64,000 nt of DNA, from positions 39,807,515 through 39,871,514 of the forward strand of contig CM055110.1 of NCBI GenBank assembly GCA_029204225.1, in the 5' to 3' direction. The notes below the pieces were generated by a model that made no database searches, was not told the DNA's origin, and saw only the letters and a program-made list of their open reading frames with translations. A program made the position numbers and the translations under genes. This stretch comes from Diphasiastrum complanatum. Taxonomy: Eukaryota; Streptophyta; Lycopodiopsida; Lycopodiales; Lycopodiaceae. This document shows, in pieces, positions 9,787 through 20,511 of this stretch. Within the stretch, counting starts at the first letter, position 1. The number at the start of each line of letters is the position of its first letter.

Positions 9787-12354
9787 TCACCATATCCATG
9801 ATAAGATTTCTTTGGTAGAGATCTCTTGCCAATGCCTTTGAAGAGTGCTTCGCCAATATGCCACTATTATCATGGGCTTCCTCCATGCTTGATGATGATC
9901 TTTGCCTTGAAAGTTCCACTTGCATGATGGATGCACCATAAATAGAGAAATATGAGGCTTCCAAGCCTCATAAGGATCATGGAGATCAAGATCATAAGAT
10001 GTGAAACAATGATGATTATCAAGATTATGCTTTCTAGCTTGACTAGTCCACATACAATGAACTATATCCATGATGGATCTAATCTTGATATCAAAGACTA
10101 TCTTGATATTTTTTAGGCTAGTTACTCTCTCAAGGATGTAAGTGTCCACTTTGGATGCTTCACTTAATCTCAAGAGGAGTTTACAATTTGCCTCAAAACA
10201 TGTGAAAACATGATTTTCAAAAAAGTGAGTACCAAGCTCAATCTTGTTCTTACTAGAACCAAGAGCATACTTTTGACAAAACAATATCTTGCTTTCAAAA
10301 AGTATTGGAAACACATCTAAGTCAATAATGACAAGAAACATGTCCATACCATAAGCATCAGACAAAACTAGTATAGCTTTTCTTGAACTTTGAGATCCAA
10401 AAAATTCAATGAAGCAAGATAGCATTTCAAGCAAAGGAAGAGAAGCATATATGAATGTGTTGTAGTATATACAACATGAAAGATGCCCCTCTTTGCCATG
10501 TAAGGTGAGCCTTAAAGACTCGACCATGCATCTTGAAGATCTTCTTGAAATCATATGAAGAAGAAACTCCTCCTCACACATTGGCCCCATCATAACTTGA
10601 ATACCTTCAAAAAGGATAACTTGTGATGCTTCTTGAGAAGCCTTGATCTCGGCCACTTCCAAGATTGAATCTTTATGCAATATGACATCTCTATTCACGA
10701 TCACATTTGAAATAGAGAGTGTAAAGACACTAAAGGCCTCCTTGATGGATGAGTATCCAATCATGATCCATGAGCTTGGATCATCCTTCCTTCTTGTTTC
10801 AAAGGGAATATGTGCAAAGCAAGCACTACCAAGTTCACTAAGGTGATCAACCTTAGGCTTCATCTTGAACAAAACTTCATATGGTGCTATTCCTTCAAGA
10901 GCTCCAATACTCCTCAAGGCTTTGATCTTCAATGAGAATTTCTTCTCAACATATGCTTTGAATAATAAGGAATAATCATACACCATAATACTTGAAGAGA
11001 GAAGATATGTGCATCTTGTGTAATCCTCCTCCTTTGAAATATAAGAAACATCAAGAGAGTTTGCACTCTCACTTGGATCCAATTTGTAGATGCCTTCAAA
11101 TCTTGATCCATATGCAAGGATCTCACCATCCTTCTTAATCACACAATTGTCAATATCGAAATTGACATCAAAGCCACTATCAAGAAGTTGGCCAACACTT
11201 AAGATGTTCTTTGTAAGCTTTGGGACAAAAAGAACATTGTTGAGAAAGAGATCTTTAGAAGATGCAAGCTTCAAGGGAATAATCCCTACTCCTTCAATAT
11301 TGCACTCATGCTTACTTGCAAAGTATATGGTCTTCTTGACTCCATCATAAGGCATAATAGATGAAAAAAAGTGCTTGGAGCCACACATATGTGAAGATGC
11401 TCCACTATCAATATACCATGAGTCATCCTTGTTGAAGGTGGAAGAGGAGAAGCTTGATGCCATAAGAGAGCCTTCTCCATCACTTGCAATATAGTCTTCT
11501 TCCTCATTGGTGATGTTGGCTTGATTGAGTTGATTCTTCTTCTTGAAGCAATTGGTGGCATAATGGCCTTTCTTGCCACAATAAAAGCACTTGATCTTCT
11601 TCTTCTTGAGATTTGAAGTAGAAGCATGAGAGGTATCCTCCTCCTCCTCTCCATCTTGGTCTTTAGCTTTGTCATTAGAGAAGTGATGGTGTTGCTTCTT
11701 ACTCCTCTCTTTGTGCTTGGCAAATAGAACTTTGCCATCATCATGATTGAGTGATAGCTTGTCCATCCTCAAGAGTTTGTACTCTTGTCTTGATTCTTCA
11801 GAAATAAGCACACTTTGAAGGGCCTCCAAATGTGGTAGCTCCTCCTTAATAGCATAGGATTGGACAAGGTTGTCATATTCATCTCTCAAGCCATTGAGAA
11901 TGACTTGGACTAGCTCACTTTGATTGATTGAGTCACCAATACATGCAAGCTCCCTATGAATATCCTTGACTCTCAAAACATAATTAGATGCACTCTCATC
12001 ACTCTTTTGACTACTTTGGAATATTTGATTTCTAAGAGTGAGGAGCCTAGAGGTGTTCTTAGCCTCATAGATGGACTTGAGACAATCCCAAGCTTCCTTG
12101 GATGTAGAACAATCACCAATCTCCCTCAATATCTCATTAGAGACATTCATCTTAATGTAGTGGAGAGCCATCCTAGCTCTCTTCTTGTATTTTTGTACTT
12201 CTTGAAGGACTTGAGGCTCCTCCTCAATCCCAAGTACAATGTCCATCACATCTTGGAGTATCAAGATGGACTCCATCCTCAACTTCCATATTGAATAATT
12301 GGAAGTAGACAATCTCTCACTTGGTTGCAACAAGTATGAACTCATTGAAGTCAT
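9787..12354 (-). CDS. Element B chimeric Gag-protease-integrase-remnant protein, 855 aa
   Basis: One uninterrupted frame. Residues ~15-210: copia gag (NYSIWKLRMESIL, SNEILREI). Residue ~255: CCHC knuckle CFYCGKKGHYATNC. Residue ~315: protease motif WYIDSGASSHM. Integrase is cut down: LWHRRLGH and the first and second catalytic aspartates are missing, while LFKAYVEKKFSLKIKALRS is fused to a region with YEVLFKMKPKVDHL, so it cannot be catalytic. The integrase-RT linker (RRSSR...RLTLHGKE) is recognisable to about residue 620. The last ~230 residues (to 9787) match no RT block and I cannot assign them; they are rich in Phe, Leu, Ile and Ser with several Cys. Staying open for 855 codons despite large deletions is notable. 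Start ATG chosen because MTSMSSYLLQPSERL aligns with the starts of relatives. Confidence 0.85.
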   Translation of the reverse strand: MTSMSSYLLQPSERLSTSNYSIWKLRMESILILQDVMDIVLGIEEEPQVLQEVQKYKKRARMALHYIKMNVSNEILREIGDCSTSKEAWDCLKSIYEAKNTSRLLTLRNQIFQSSQKSDESASNYVLRVKDIHRELACIGDSINQSELVQVILNGLRDEYDNLVQSYAIKEELPHLEALQSVLISEESRQEYKLLRMDKLSLNHDDGKVLFAKHKERSKKQHHHFSNDKAKDQDGEEEEDTSHASTSNLKKKKIKCFYCGKKGHYATNCFKKKNQLNQANITNEEEDYIASDGEGSLMASSFSSSTFNKDDSWYIDSGASSHMCGSKHFFSSIMPYDGVKKTIYFASKHECNIEGVGIIPLKLASSKDLFLNNVLFVPKLTKNILSVGQLLDSGFDVNFDIDNCVIKKDGEILAYGSRFEGIYKLDPSESANSLDVSYISKEEDYTRCTYLLSSSIMVYDYSLLFKAYVEKKFSLKIKALRSIGALEGIAPYEVLFKMKPKVDHLSELGSACFAHIPFETRRKDDPSSWIMIGYSSIKEAFSVFTLSISNVIVNRDVILHKDSILEVAEIKASQEASQVILFEGIQVMMGPMCEEEFLLHMISRRSSRCMVESLRLTLHGKEGHLSCCIYYNTFIYASLPLLEMLSCFIEFFGSQSSRKAILVLSDAYGMDMFLVIIDLDVFPILFESKILFCQKYALGSSKNKIELGTHFFENHVFTCFEANCKLLLRLSEASKVDTYILERVTSLKNIKIVFDIKIRSIMDIVHCMWTSQARKHNLDNHHCFTSYDLDLHDPYEAWKPHISLFMVHPSCKWNFQGKDHHQAWRKPMIIVAYWRSTLQRHWQEISTKEILSWIW

Positions 12355-13098
12355 GTAAAGTGGAGATAAATAAAAGTGATGAACAAAAAATGTTGCTTCT
12401 CTCTCACTATAGGATCCAATAATGGTGTGCTACCATCTCCTATGCAAGATCTTGCAACAAACTGTGAGATGATTCTCACTAGCTATCTCAATCTCTCCAA
12501 AACTAGATCTACTTCACATCAAATGATGGAGTATGGGCAAAGTTAGGATAAAACACTCTTAGCACGTGTGAAATACACTAAGAAACCAAATTTGACTCAA
12601 ATACAATGATATTGCATGAAACAAAATGGCTAAGATCTCAAAACAGTGCCTAGATCACATATAGATGAGATTGGTAAGCATTCAACTGTAATTTTGGATC
12701 AAACAAGCAATCTTTTGACCAAACCAAATGTGTCCACCCAGGTCTAGGTGCCCTACCTAACCCTCTTCAAAAGCTTATAACTTTTGATTGGTTCAACCAA
12801 ATGGAATGAAACTGATTGCATCCGAAACTAGACAAAAATAGCTTCAAAACAAGCTATCTAGCAAGATTTTTGGATCAAACATGAAAGAGAACTCCCAAAC
12901 TGAAATTGGATGTTCCTCACACGTGTCTGAGCACCTGATTCCGTACAGTACCAGGTCAGACCCAATCAATGTCCTTTTGATCTCTTTTGATCCAAAATTG
13001 AACAAGATAGCTAGGAAAATGGGCCTTGACAATTTCTAGCTCAAGATTGATGAATAGTTTTCACTCAAATGGATCAAAATGCATGGTAACCTAAGGTA
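12355..13098 (-). other. Untranslated leader of element B
   Basis: About 740 bp between primer site and gag ATG, closely matching the leader of A at 2948-3630. Non-coding. It probably holds the packaging signal, since this and the LTRs are what a non-autonomous copy must retain; that role is inference. Confidence 0.65.
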
Positions 13099-13111
13099 GG
13101 CTCTGATACCA
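13099..13111 (-). promoter_or_regulatory. Primer-binding site of element B
   Basis: TGGTATCAGAGCC on the minus strand, next to the LTR end, complementary to initiator methionine tRNA. Confidence 0.93.
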
Positions 13112-13931
13112 TGTTGAATTTCACATGTGTGGACTGTCCGCTACATGTACTTGTGATCTCCTAAGGTGTGTAGATGCACCAAGATCAAGACTAGATTGAG
13201 ATTCAAGATCAATCTTGAATCCTATGGCAAAAACACACTACTACATGCATTCAATCACTTCCAACTCTCACTCACACGTGTGAGAAGTGTTCCAAAATTA
13301 TTCTAAGTAAAAACAAGCTGCTCTCCTAGGATAGAGAGAGAAAAACCATCATGAGCTCTCGGGTAGAGAGAGAAAGCTAGAAATTCAATGACACTCAAAA
13401 TCCACTCAATCTCAAAATCAATTAGATCCAAAAGGAGGAGTACAATGATACTAATAGATTCATGGACTACCACTATGCTTAACTATGATTGGATCACACT
13501 TTGCCACCTCTTAATCCTATTGGACCATTGATCCATGCACCTCTAAATTCTATTGGACTATATTCAAGCACACCTCAATTTTCTATTGGACCTCACAAGG
13601 TTCCACCTCTAAATCCTATTGGACCTCTTAAGCTTCATCAAACAAAAGCATGACACTTGTCTACACTCTAATTGGCACAAGTTTGGCTCTATTTTGGCTC
13701 AATATTGGCATTACAAGTGGAAATGGATAACTTGCCATCTATGCCAAATTTGACCCTATCAACATCCTACACCTAAATGCTTGACTATGAAATTCTATGA
13801 GACCCCTATATCAAACATTTTGATTTACTTTACAATTCTCCACACGTGGGAACATCCTCCACACATGTGAGATTTACTTACAAACTTCTATCATAAAAAA
13901 TACCACGCTAGATTTTTGCCAATTTCTCACA
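13112..13931 (-). repeat. 5' LTR of element B
   Basis: 820 bp, same length as its partner at 8840-9659. It contains CACACGTGTG at 13273-13282; the terminal palindrome is CACATGTGTG here, one base changed from the other LTR. Followed by the right copy of AATCT at 13932-13936. Confidence 0.95.
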
Positions 13932-14768
13932 AATCTTAGCATACCACCTCCTTGGTGCTTGCTTAAGGCCATACAAACTCTTTTGTAGTAGACACACATG
14001 ATTTGGCTTTGTTGATGAAATGTAGCTATCAGGTTGCTCCATGTACACTTCCTCCTCAAGATCACCATTCAAGAATGCATTTGAAATGTCTATTTGCCAT
14101 AGATCCCATCCATAAAGTGCAGCAAGTGAGATGATGACTCGAATGCTTACCATCTTTGCCACGGGTGCAAAGGTCTCATCATAGTCAATCCCTTGTCGTT
14201 AAGCATATCCTTTTGCCACTAACCTTGCCTTGTACTTGTTGATAGATTCATCTTGGTTTGTATTCACCTTGAAGATCCATTTGTATCCAATAGCTTTCTT
14301 GTCCTTAGGCAGCTCCACCAATCTCCATGTTCCATTCTTCATAAGAGCTTGATACTCAAGATCCATTGCTTGGATCCACTCCTCTTTTTTCCTTGCTTCA
14401 TCTACACTTGTAGGTTCATCAAAAGAGGTTAGGAAATCAACATAATTTTCAGAAACTACTTGCTTACCCTTTGCATCATATGTGAGCCTTGAAGGTACTT
14501 GTCTTTCCCTTGATGTTCTCCTTGGCTTTTGACTTGATGAAGGTCCATCATCATCACCATCCAAAGTAGGATCCTTTTCATCAACATCAAGAATGTTAGA
14601 TCCATCCACATCACCATCAATCATGCTTAAAGACACTTTTGGAATGTTCCCCTCATCAAAGATGACATCTCTACCAACAATCACTTTGTGAGTAGAAGGA
14701 ATGTAAACCTTGTAGGCTTTACTCACCTCACTATATCCAACAAAAATACCTCTTCTTGAAGCAGTACT
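13932..14768 (-). pseudogene. Split copia pol, right half (integrase tail, linker, RT start)
   Basis: Minus-strand frame 14199-14726 encodes the integrase tail (KVYIPSTHKVIVGRDVIFDE), an acidic linker and RT start (GYKWIFKVN, KARLVAKGYA). An in-frame TAA at 14196-14198 interrupts it, then RT resumes (MVSIRVIISLAALYGW, QIDISNAFLNGDLEEEVYM, SLYGLKQAPRRWYAK) to the element B insertion at 13931. The right side stops near 14768 where CACTA-associated sequence begins. Confidence 0.88.
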
Positions 14769-14889
14769 AGGTAACGATAGGCATGAGCAGGCTCGCTATC
14801 GACCGTCGTAGTGTGTCTTCATCACTTACTAAGCCGCTCTACGTCGAGAGATAGGTGCTCACAACCACTTTGTTCGATAGCGATCCTAC
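14769..14889. other. Short junction segment with inverted CTATCGA motifs
   Basis: About 120 bp between the split copia pol and the dispersed repeat. It contains CGCTATCGACCG near 14801 and TTCGATAGCGATCC near 14874, an imperfect inverted pair. Not found at the second copy of the dispersed repeat, whose left flank differs. Confidence 0.35.
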
Positions 14890-15645
14890 TCACACTTGCT
14901 ACCTGGCGTAATTGACATTTGATTTCATGTAAGTGTGAGTGTATTCATGTCGAGATAGGCAACATAATATGAATCTAAATAATGGTGTTCAAAGCCCATG
15001 AGCATTTTCCACTTATTAAATACAACTCCAAACAACAATTATTACGAGATGGCACCCAACCCTATCAACCATTTAAATAAAGTCATACAATTTGTAATAT
15101 CAATAATCAAAAAGCCATTATTCAAATCAATTTAGGTGGAATTATATTAATAGGTAAGTGAATATGTTTCAAAACTTTTGAAATATTGTTACAATGAATT
15201 TTTAAATGGAATGGAATAAGCTTTGGTCAATTGAAATTCTCAAGTTGTAAGTATTTTATGTTTTCTATGTTTATACAATGTGATAATTAATGATCACAAT
15301 TTTAGAAGCATATATTCACTCAATAAAGTGTTTGGCCTAATTCAACTTGTTGGTGATGCACGTATAATTAACTACAAAAGATGGGTAATGTATCCACAAT
15401 GTTTATAAATATAGCATTTACTCATCCATGTTGCACCTAAAAGAAACTTGAAATTGATCAGTATATAAAATCCAACCCTCAAATACAATCATAAAATATT
15501 AAAAAAAAATTATTTCTTTCATGGTTGTAATAGAATATGTTGCATTATAACTACATTCCAGAACAAAACTTTCGATATGCTTTCTAAAAAAATCTATAAA
15601 GAAAATAGGTTATTTACATATAAATAAAAAAGATTTGAACCCAAA
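14890..15645 (+). repeat. Dispersed repeat, copy 1 (partner 49146-49870)
   Basis: From TCACACTTGCTACCTGGCG to about GAACCCAAAAA this stretch aligns with 49146-49870 with scattered substitutions and small indels. No coding potential. Here it abuts the CACTA subterminal region; at the other locus it abuts a DUF506 gene fragment. Confidence 0.85.
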
Positions 15646-15814
15646 AATTTTTGCAAAGCATTAAGAATAATTAAAACCCTAAAAAATTACATCATTTCGA
15701 AAAAACCTAATAGGAATTTCAAGAATGCATTCACAATAATATATAGCGGCATTTGTGATGCGGGTCTTTGAAGAAGTTCACAAAATTCTATAATGCAATG
15801 CTTTCTAATAAAAT

Positions 15815-16345
15815 GTTTTCCGACGTCCATCCAAAAATTTCAAAGCAAACACAACAACACCCACCACGATTTGCGACGTGTTTTGCAACATGAATCGCGA
15901 GCTTAATTTTTTTTTAATTCGTCACGGATGTCGGAAAAACACGTCGTTATAAGGTCGTCGAAATCCGATGACTTTGAAAAACGTCGCATTCCAACAGAGA
16001 CAATGTGCCGGATTCTGAAACGTATTTTTTCGATGACAAAAATCCGATTTGACATGGACGTCGCATTGCGATATCCAAAGACGTGGCAAATGCTCTGACG
16101 TGGATGTCGCATTGCAACGTCTCGGAATTCAGTGGGATTTCGACGTCTGTAAACACATAATGATGTCAAAATTTCACCAACGGATATCCGACGCCCATCC
16201 ACGTCCATCCGACGTATACTTGGATGTCGGATTCCGACGTGCCAAATAGTTGTCAGAATCCGAAGTCTGTTAACAAAATGATCAAAAAAAATGTCCGACG
16301 TGTGTCTGACGTCTATCCAACGCGTTAGGACGTTGGATTCCGACA
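15815..16345. repeat. Subterminal repeat block (GATGTCGGATTCCGACGT-like)
   Basis: Many short copies in both orientations: TCCGACGTC, GGATGTCGGATTCCGACGT, GGACGTTGGATTCCGACATCC, TGTCCGACGTGTGTCTGACGTC. The core GTCGGA/TCCGAC and GACGTC motifs recur every 20-60 bases. In CACTA elements such arrays are the binding sites of TnpA. The motifs are CpG rich and several look decayed (TCCGATG, TCTGACG). Confidence 0.6.
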
Positions 16346-16906
16346 TCCCAAATTAGGGAAAAAAATAAAAAAATGCGTGAAAAATAGCGCGCACATTGTT
16401 ATCGGACTATTCTTGGAGTTGAGTTCTTGGAAAAATGATGTTCGTAAATTGTTTTTAAAACAATATTTTTGAGTTGCATTTAACATTTGGATCAAACAAC
16501 AAACTAAGCATGAGGTACTTTTTATTCTTAAATTACTTTTCATTTTATATTTTATTGCATTACTTTATGTTCATTATGAATGACGATACTTTATTGCATT
16601 GCTTTGTGCACATCATAAATTTCATTTAGATTTTTAGATATGATATTGATTGTTGTTTTGAAATCCGACATTTCATATGGTTTTAATTTCTTAGTTGGTT
16701 ATTACGTCAATCCACATCCCTAAATTTGACATTGCAATTTTTGAAAAAAAGAAGATTGCACATATAAAAGCAATGGCAATATAGCACGATCATTTGCAAT
16801 AATAATATTTTCATAATATGAATCAATGTAATACAAAGTTTGTGCTTCAATGTCGCATGAGTCTTTCTAAATCTAACATCAACTACAATTTATAAACCTA
16901 ATCTAC

Positions 16907-18058
16907 TCATCGTCGTCGTGACGTCCAGTCTGCATGAGCACAAGCAAACAAACTACATGAATATTTAATTCTTGATCGTATTAAATTAAATAAAATTGAT
17001 GTCATGATACAAACCACATTAGTATGAATACAAAAACTAGTACTTACATTTGGAGGATGACCCTCGCTCTTTAGTTTGTCGACTAATGCATCGTACGATT
17101 CCCTGTAGGCATATTCGTATTCCTCCTTAGTTGGCAGATGTCCATAGTCTGCCAACTATCCATGCATTTGAAATTAATTCAGGGCTACATTGAAGCAGCT
17201 GGTCATAATGCATATTAAAAAATCGTACGACACATATGAAATCAAAGATAAACTATAAGAGTAATGTAAGTTCACTTACCATGCTTGCTTGCAATCCTGT
17301 CTTTCCGCTCGAGCCCAATCTAGGATTGCCTATCCCATGCATCCCAGCGGCTGCAGCATCTTTCTGAATCTTAGATTTATCTGGTGTTCGTTCATCCACT
17401 TTTATCGGTTCCAATCATTTCTTGAACACCAGGAGGGCTTGGATTGCCCGTCCCTATAAGCTTGTTGTGCCATATCACGACGATGCCTAATCCATAAGCT
17501 CATATGCTTATGAATTTCCTTCTCCTCAAATTCCTCTTCTTGTTGGAATTCGTCACGAAGGGTACCAATAATCTGTCGTTTATTGACGACAGGTTGTTCG
17601 GACCATTTACTAAATAATTTGTCGCCAAAATGGCATTGACATAAAGAATAGAGTCGGTCCAAAACCACCCTCCCTTTTCTATTGGCAATTATATTGCCTT
17701 GAGGATCCACGTCATAATAAAGAGTTGTGGATGACTCTTCGATGGAGGGGGGAGCCGCGGCCGCTTGTGAGGGACCACACTCATCTTGGCTAAGCATACT
17801 TTGCACTTGTATTTTTTGCCCAGGAGTTAATGATTCATATAATCTTTTTACAAAGTCTCCCGAACTTTCACCACTGCCTAACTCTGACATGATTACTACA
17901 TTCATAAACATACAATACATTACAATAAACCCTAATATTTTGAAATGAAGTAGAAAAGAAAATTGATTACAGAACTTCAATGCATATTGGAGTAAAACTT
18001 TTATACATGTGTTAACAAAAGAAGAGAGATATGCGTGTAGAGTTTGAGCCTGTACCAA
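16907..18058 (-). pseudogene. TnpA-like CACTA accessory transposase (Transposase_24 type)
   Basis: Recognised by the C-terminal pattern of the plant Ptta/En/Spm family: GRVVLDRLYSLCQCHFGDKLFSKWSEQ, HKHMSLWIRHRRDMAQQAYRDG and PSW, then in a later exon GHLPTKEEYEYAYRESYDALVDKLKSEGHPP. A splice donor GTAAGT after GLQASM (reading left at about 17280) supports introns. One frameshift near 17410 separates DWNR from the following exon reading. The amino-terminal ~60 residues of the frame at 18058 (before MSELGSGESSG) are probably not coding. Role by family: DNA-binding protein acting on subterminal repeats. Confidence 0.7.
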
Positions 18059-18179
18059 GATGCAAAAGAATCATTTAAGTGACAATGTATAAGAATAGTA
18101 CTATCTAAAAATTAAAACATTAGAATCATACAATAATTTTATGTTATTTGTGTTTTGTACTTGTGGATATATGTAGTTT

Positions 18180-19808
18180 ATCACAACGAGATAAATTACA
18201 TTCAGATCAGTCTAGCGATGAAGACACTACTCAAGTTAACAGGGTAAGTAATAAACATGCATTTTTTCTTGTTCATAAAAAACTTTGTTATTATAAGTTA
18301 AAATATTGTGCTAAAGTAGCATGTACTTGATTTTTGTTTCTCGTAGAGAAATTATTTTCAAAAGAACATATGGTGCACATGCCTCAAGTGTGATGGACAA
18401 AAGATGCATGAAAGACGCATTGTTGAAAATCATTTGTGGAAATTTGGACGAAAAGGAGAAGGTCAATCATCGAATTTGGAAGACGTTGAGGTTTGTTAAT
18501 TTTATATGATTGTTTTTTATTATAATCTTCGTCAATCTATATATGTCACTTATGGAATTTGCTTCATGTGTGTAGCCAATACATCGAATGCCATTCCATG
18601 GAGTTGATCCATCTGTGTTTAGTTACAATCAATGTCAAGTTTTGATAGACATGAGAAAACAAAGAATGAAATAAATTGAATAGGCAAACACATATGGAAA
18701 AGAGAATAATCAACTTGATTCTAATGATTATAATGATGAGGTGCAACACGATGAAGCAATGCACAACATGTTTGAATCTTACTTTGAAACAAATGAGAAT
18801 GATGAAATGCATGCATCTTCTAATGAAAACGAAGATCACGAACAATTTGAGATGGATGAAGACGAGATTCTACGCGCAAGGAGACAGACACTCCTCTATA
18901 TCCTGGAGCATCCATTTCGATACTAGCTATGTCAATTCTTATTCTAAACCTTCAAGCAACATACGAATGGAGTGATCGTAGCGTGACATCTTTATTCGAG
19001 TACTTAACGCATAACACAACTATTATACTTTATAGCATATTTACATTAAGTTAATTTTTTTTCTTTTCTAACAACTCACAATGCTCTTTTTTTAAGTTGT
19101 TGCATCGAATACTTCCGAAAGAAAATGTGATACCTAAAACACGAAAAAAAGCACGAAAGATGATGACCGTGTTTGGAATGGATTACGACACAATACATGC
19201 ATGTCCAGAAGACCATGTTCTATATAGAGGTGAGCATTCAGAAAAGCTTCAATGTCCCATGTGTAACGCTTCACGTTTTCGAGATGACATACAAGGGGAT
19301 AAAGTGCCACGAAAAGTGTTATGACATTTTCCAATTATCCCACGATTGCAACGTTTATTTTGATGTAAATCTTTGGCACAACTAATGGATTGGCATGTCA
19401 AAAATCGATCTATAGATGATGTGATGCGAGTACCAAGTGATTTACCTGCATGGAAACATATTGAAGACCAATGGCCCGAGTTTAAAAACGAACCTCATAA
19501 TTTGAGATTTGGCCTTGCTATGGATGGCGTAAATCCTTTTAGCATTCAAGCATCAACTTGGTCCACATGGCCAATTGTGCTCGTTGATTAAAACATACCT
19601 CCATGGTTGAGTATTAAAACGAGACACTTGTTATTGGCTTTATTGATTCTAGGAAAGTACAAGGCCAAGAACATGGATGTGTATCTTACACCTTTGATCA
19701 ATGAATTGTGCATTCTTTGGAATATTATTCACGCTTACGACATCTTGAGACCTTTACAACAATGAAACTTTGCTGTTCGTGGAATTCTAATGTGGACGAT
19801 GCATGACT
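18180..19808 (+). pseudogene. TnpD-like CACTA transposase (Transposase_21 type), 3'-truncated
   Basis: Exon-like blocks in order: a transposase-associated zinc domain with IWCTCLKCDGQKMHERRIV and ENHLWKFG (~18350-18490); an acidic stretch (~18730-18880, EAMHNMFESYF); a PLYPGASISIL / WSDRSVTSLFEYL block (~18890-19010); then LHRILPKENVIPKTRKKARK, YDTIHACPEDHVLYRGEHS, CPMCNASRF (19097-19324), and WHVKNRSIDD, WPEFKNEPHNLRFGLAMDGVNPF, LTPLINELCILWN, NFAVRGILMWTMHD. Introns with GT...AG borders fit between blocks. In-frame stops (e.g. 19322-19324, 19589-19591) show decay. The catalytic C-terminal third is lost at ~19808. Confidence 0.8.
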
Positions 19809-19814
19809 AGGAAA

Positions 19815-20450
19815 AAGGTGTTAAATTGGGTCGACAAAAAACAATTCTTCATAATACCGCCGTAGACAACCACCGTTGACGACGACAATGTCTAGGAGTA
19901 TTCCATCAAGTGTTTGTAGCTGGACTACACCATTAGGAAAGATTTTATTAATAATATACGGTCCCTCACCTCGGAATTTCAATTTGCTAGGATGCTTCTT
20001 TGATGTATAAAGAAGTACCTAGTCACCTAAGTGTAGATCTTTATTGCGCAAGTGACGGTCATGCCAGGCCTTTTGGTGTCTTTTGTTAACCAATTGTGCA
20101 TGGTAAGATATAAGTCTTGTCTCGCATAACTGGGCTAACGTAAATAGCCTAGTTTTGACTTGTTGCTCAAGTGTAGCTTTTTCACAAAGATCTGTAGAAA
20201 AAACTTCCATAACTCTTAGTGAAGGCACTAAGAATTCTACAAGCATTATTGCCTCTTGACCATACATTAGATGGAATGGGGTAACTCGCCCAGTGGCTTT
20301 CGTCGGTTTTAGAGCGACTAGTTTCAACTATCTTTGTCATTATTTTACATATCGTCTTGTTAGTTGATTCGGCCTGGCCATTACATCTAGGATAGTACGG
20401 TGTTCTCTTTTTGTGAACAACAAGGTAATGGCGTAGTAAATTACCCATCA
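19815..20450 (-). pseudogene. Ty3/gypsy integrase C-terminal remnant
   Basis: Minus-strand frames encode TPYYPRCNGQAESTNKTICKIMTKIV, ATGRVTPFHLMYGQEAIM, VEFLVPSLRV, KAWHDRHLRNKDLHLGD and, past a stop at ~20019, GEGPYIINKIFPNGVVQLQTLDG. These are the second half of a gypsy integrase core and its C-terminal DNA-binding region. Frameshift near 20310 and one or more stops. It truncates the CACTA TnpD gene at its left edge. Confidence 0.8.
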
Positions 20451-20511
20451 GATCTCGACCAAAGTACCCATCAGATCTCGACCGGAGTACCTATCAAATC
20501 TCGACCGGAGG
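20443..20511 (+). repeat. 23-bp tandem repeat, three copies
   Basis: The unit ACCCATCAGATCTCGACCGG plus AGT is repeated almost exactly three times at the border of the gypsy remnant. Its CTCGACCGGA core recurs in the larger array at 21210-21545. Confidence 0.8.

Larger units (their letters stand above)
8840..13931 (-). mobile_element. Complete, young, non-autonomous copia element B
   Basis: A 5092-bp element with two 820-bp LTRs, 5-bp target-site duplication, primer site (13099-13111), purine tract (from 9660) and one long open frame. By eye the LTRs differ at about 7 of 820 positions, so insertion was recent relative to its neighbours. The interior is only ~3.45 kb because much of integrase and all recognisable RT and RNase H are gone. 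It inserted into an older minus-strand copia pol and must have been copied with enzymes from another element, plausibly an A-like relative. It keeps every cis signal for replication. Confidence 0.93.
14769..19810. mobile_element. CACTA (En/Spm) DNA transposon, degraded
   Basis: Two diagnostic genes lie head to head: a minus-strand TnpA-like gene (16907-18058) and a plus-strand TnpD-like gene (~18180-19808). A block of direct and inverted GACGTC/GTCGGA motifs lies left of the TnpA-like gene, where CACTA elements carry subterminal repeats. No clear CACTA-type terminal inverted repeat is seen at either end: the right end is cut inside TnpD by gypsy sequence, and the left border near 14769 is only the point where copia homology stops. 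Confidence 0.75.

Noticed and set aside
9787-10480. Tail of the element B frame as diverged reverse transcriptase
   Set aside because: I looked for KARLVAKG, AFLNG, YGLKQAP and YVDD equivalents and found none; isolated resemblances such as KILFCQKYAL to a post-YVDD block are too short.
11286-11744. 152-codon minus-strand frame in element B
   Set aside because: Out-of-phase reading of the knuckle and protease region of the 855-codon frame.
18564-18975. Overlapping frames of ~93-99 codons in both senses
   Set aside because: They read the acidic exon of the TnpD-like gene in wrong phases or on the wrong strand.
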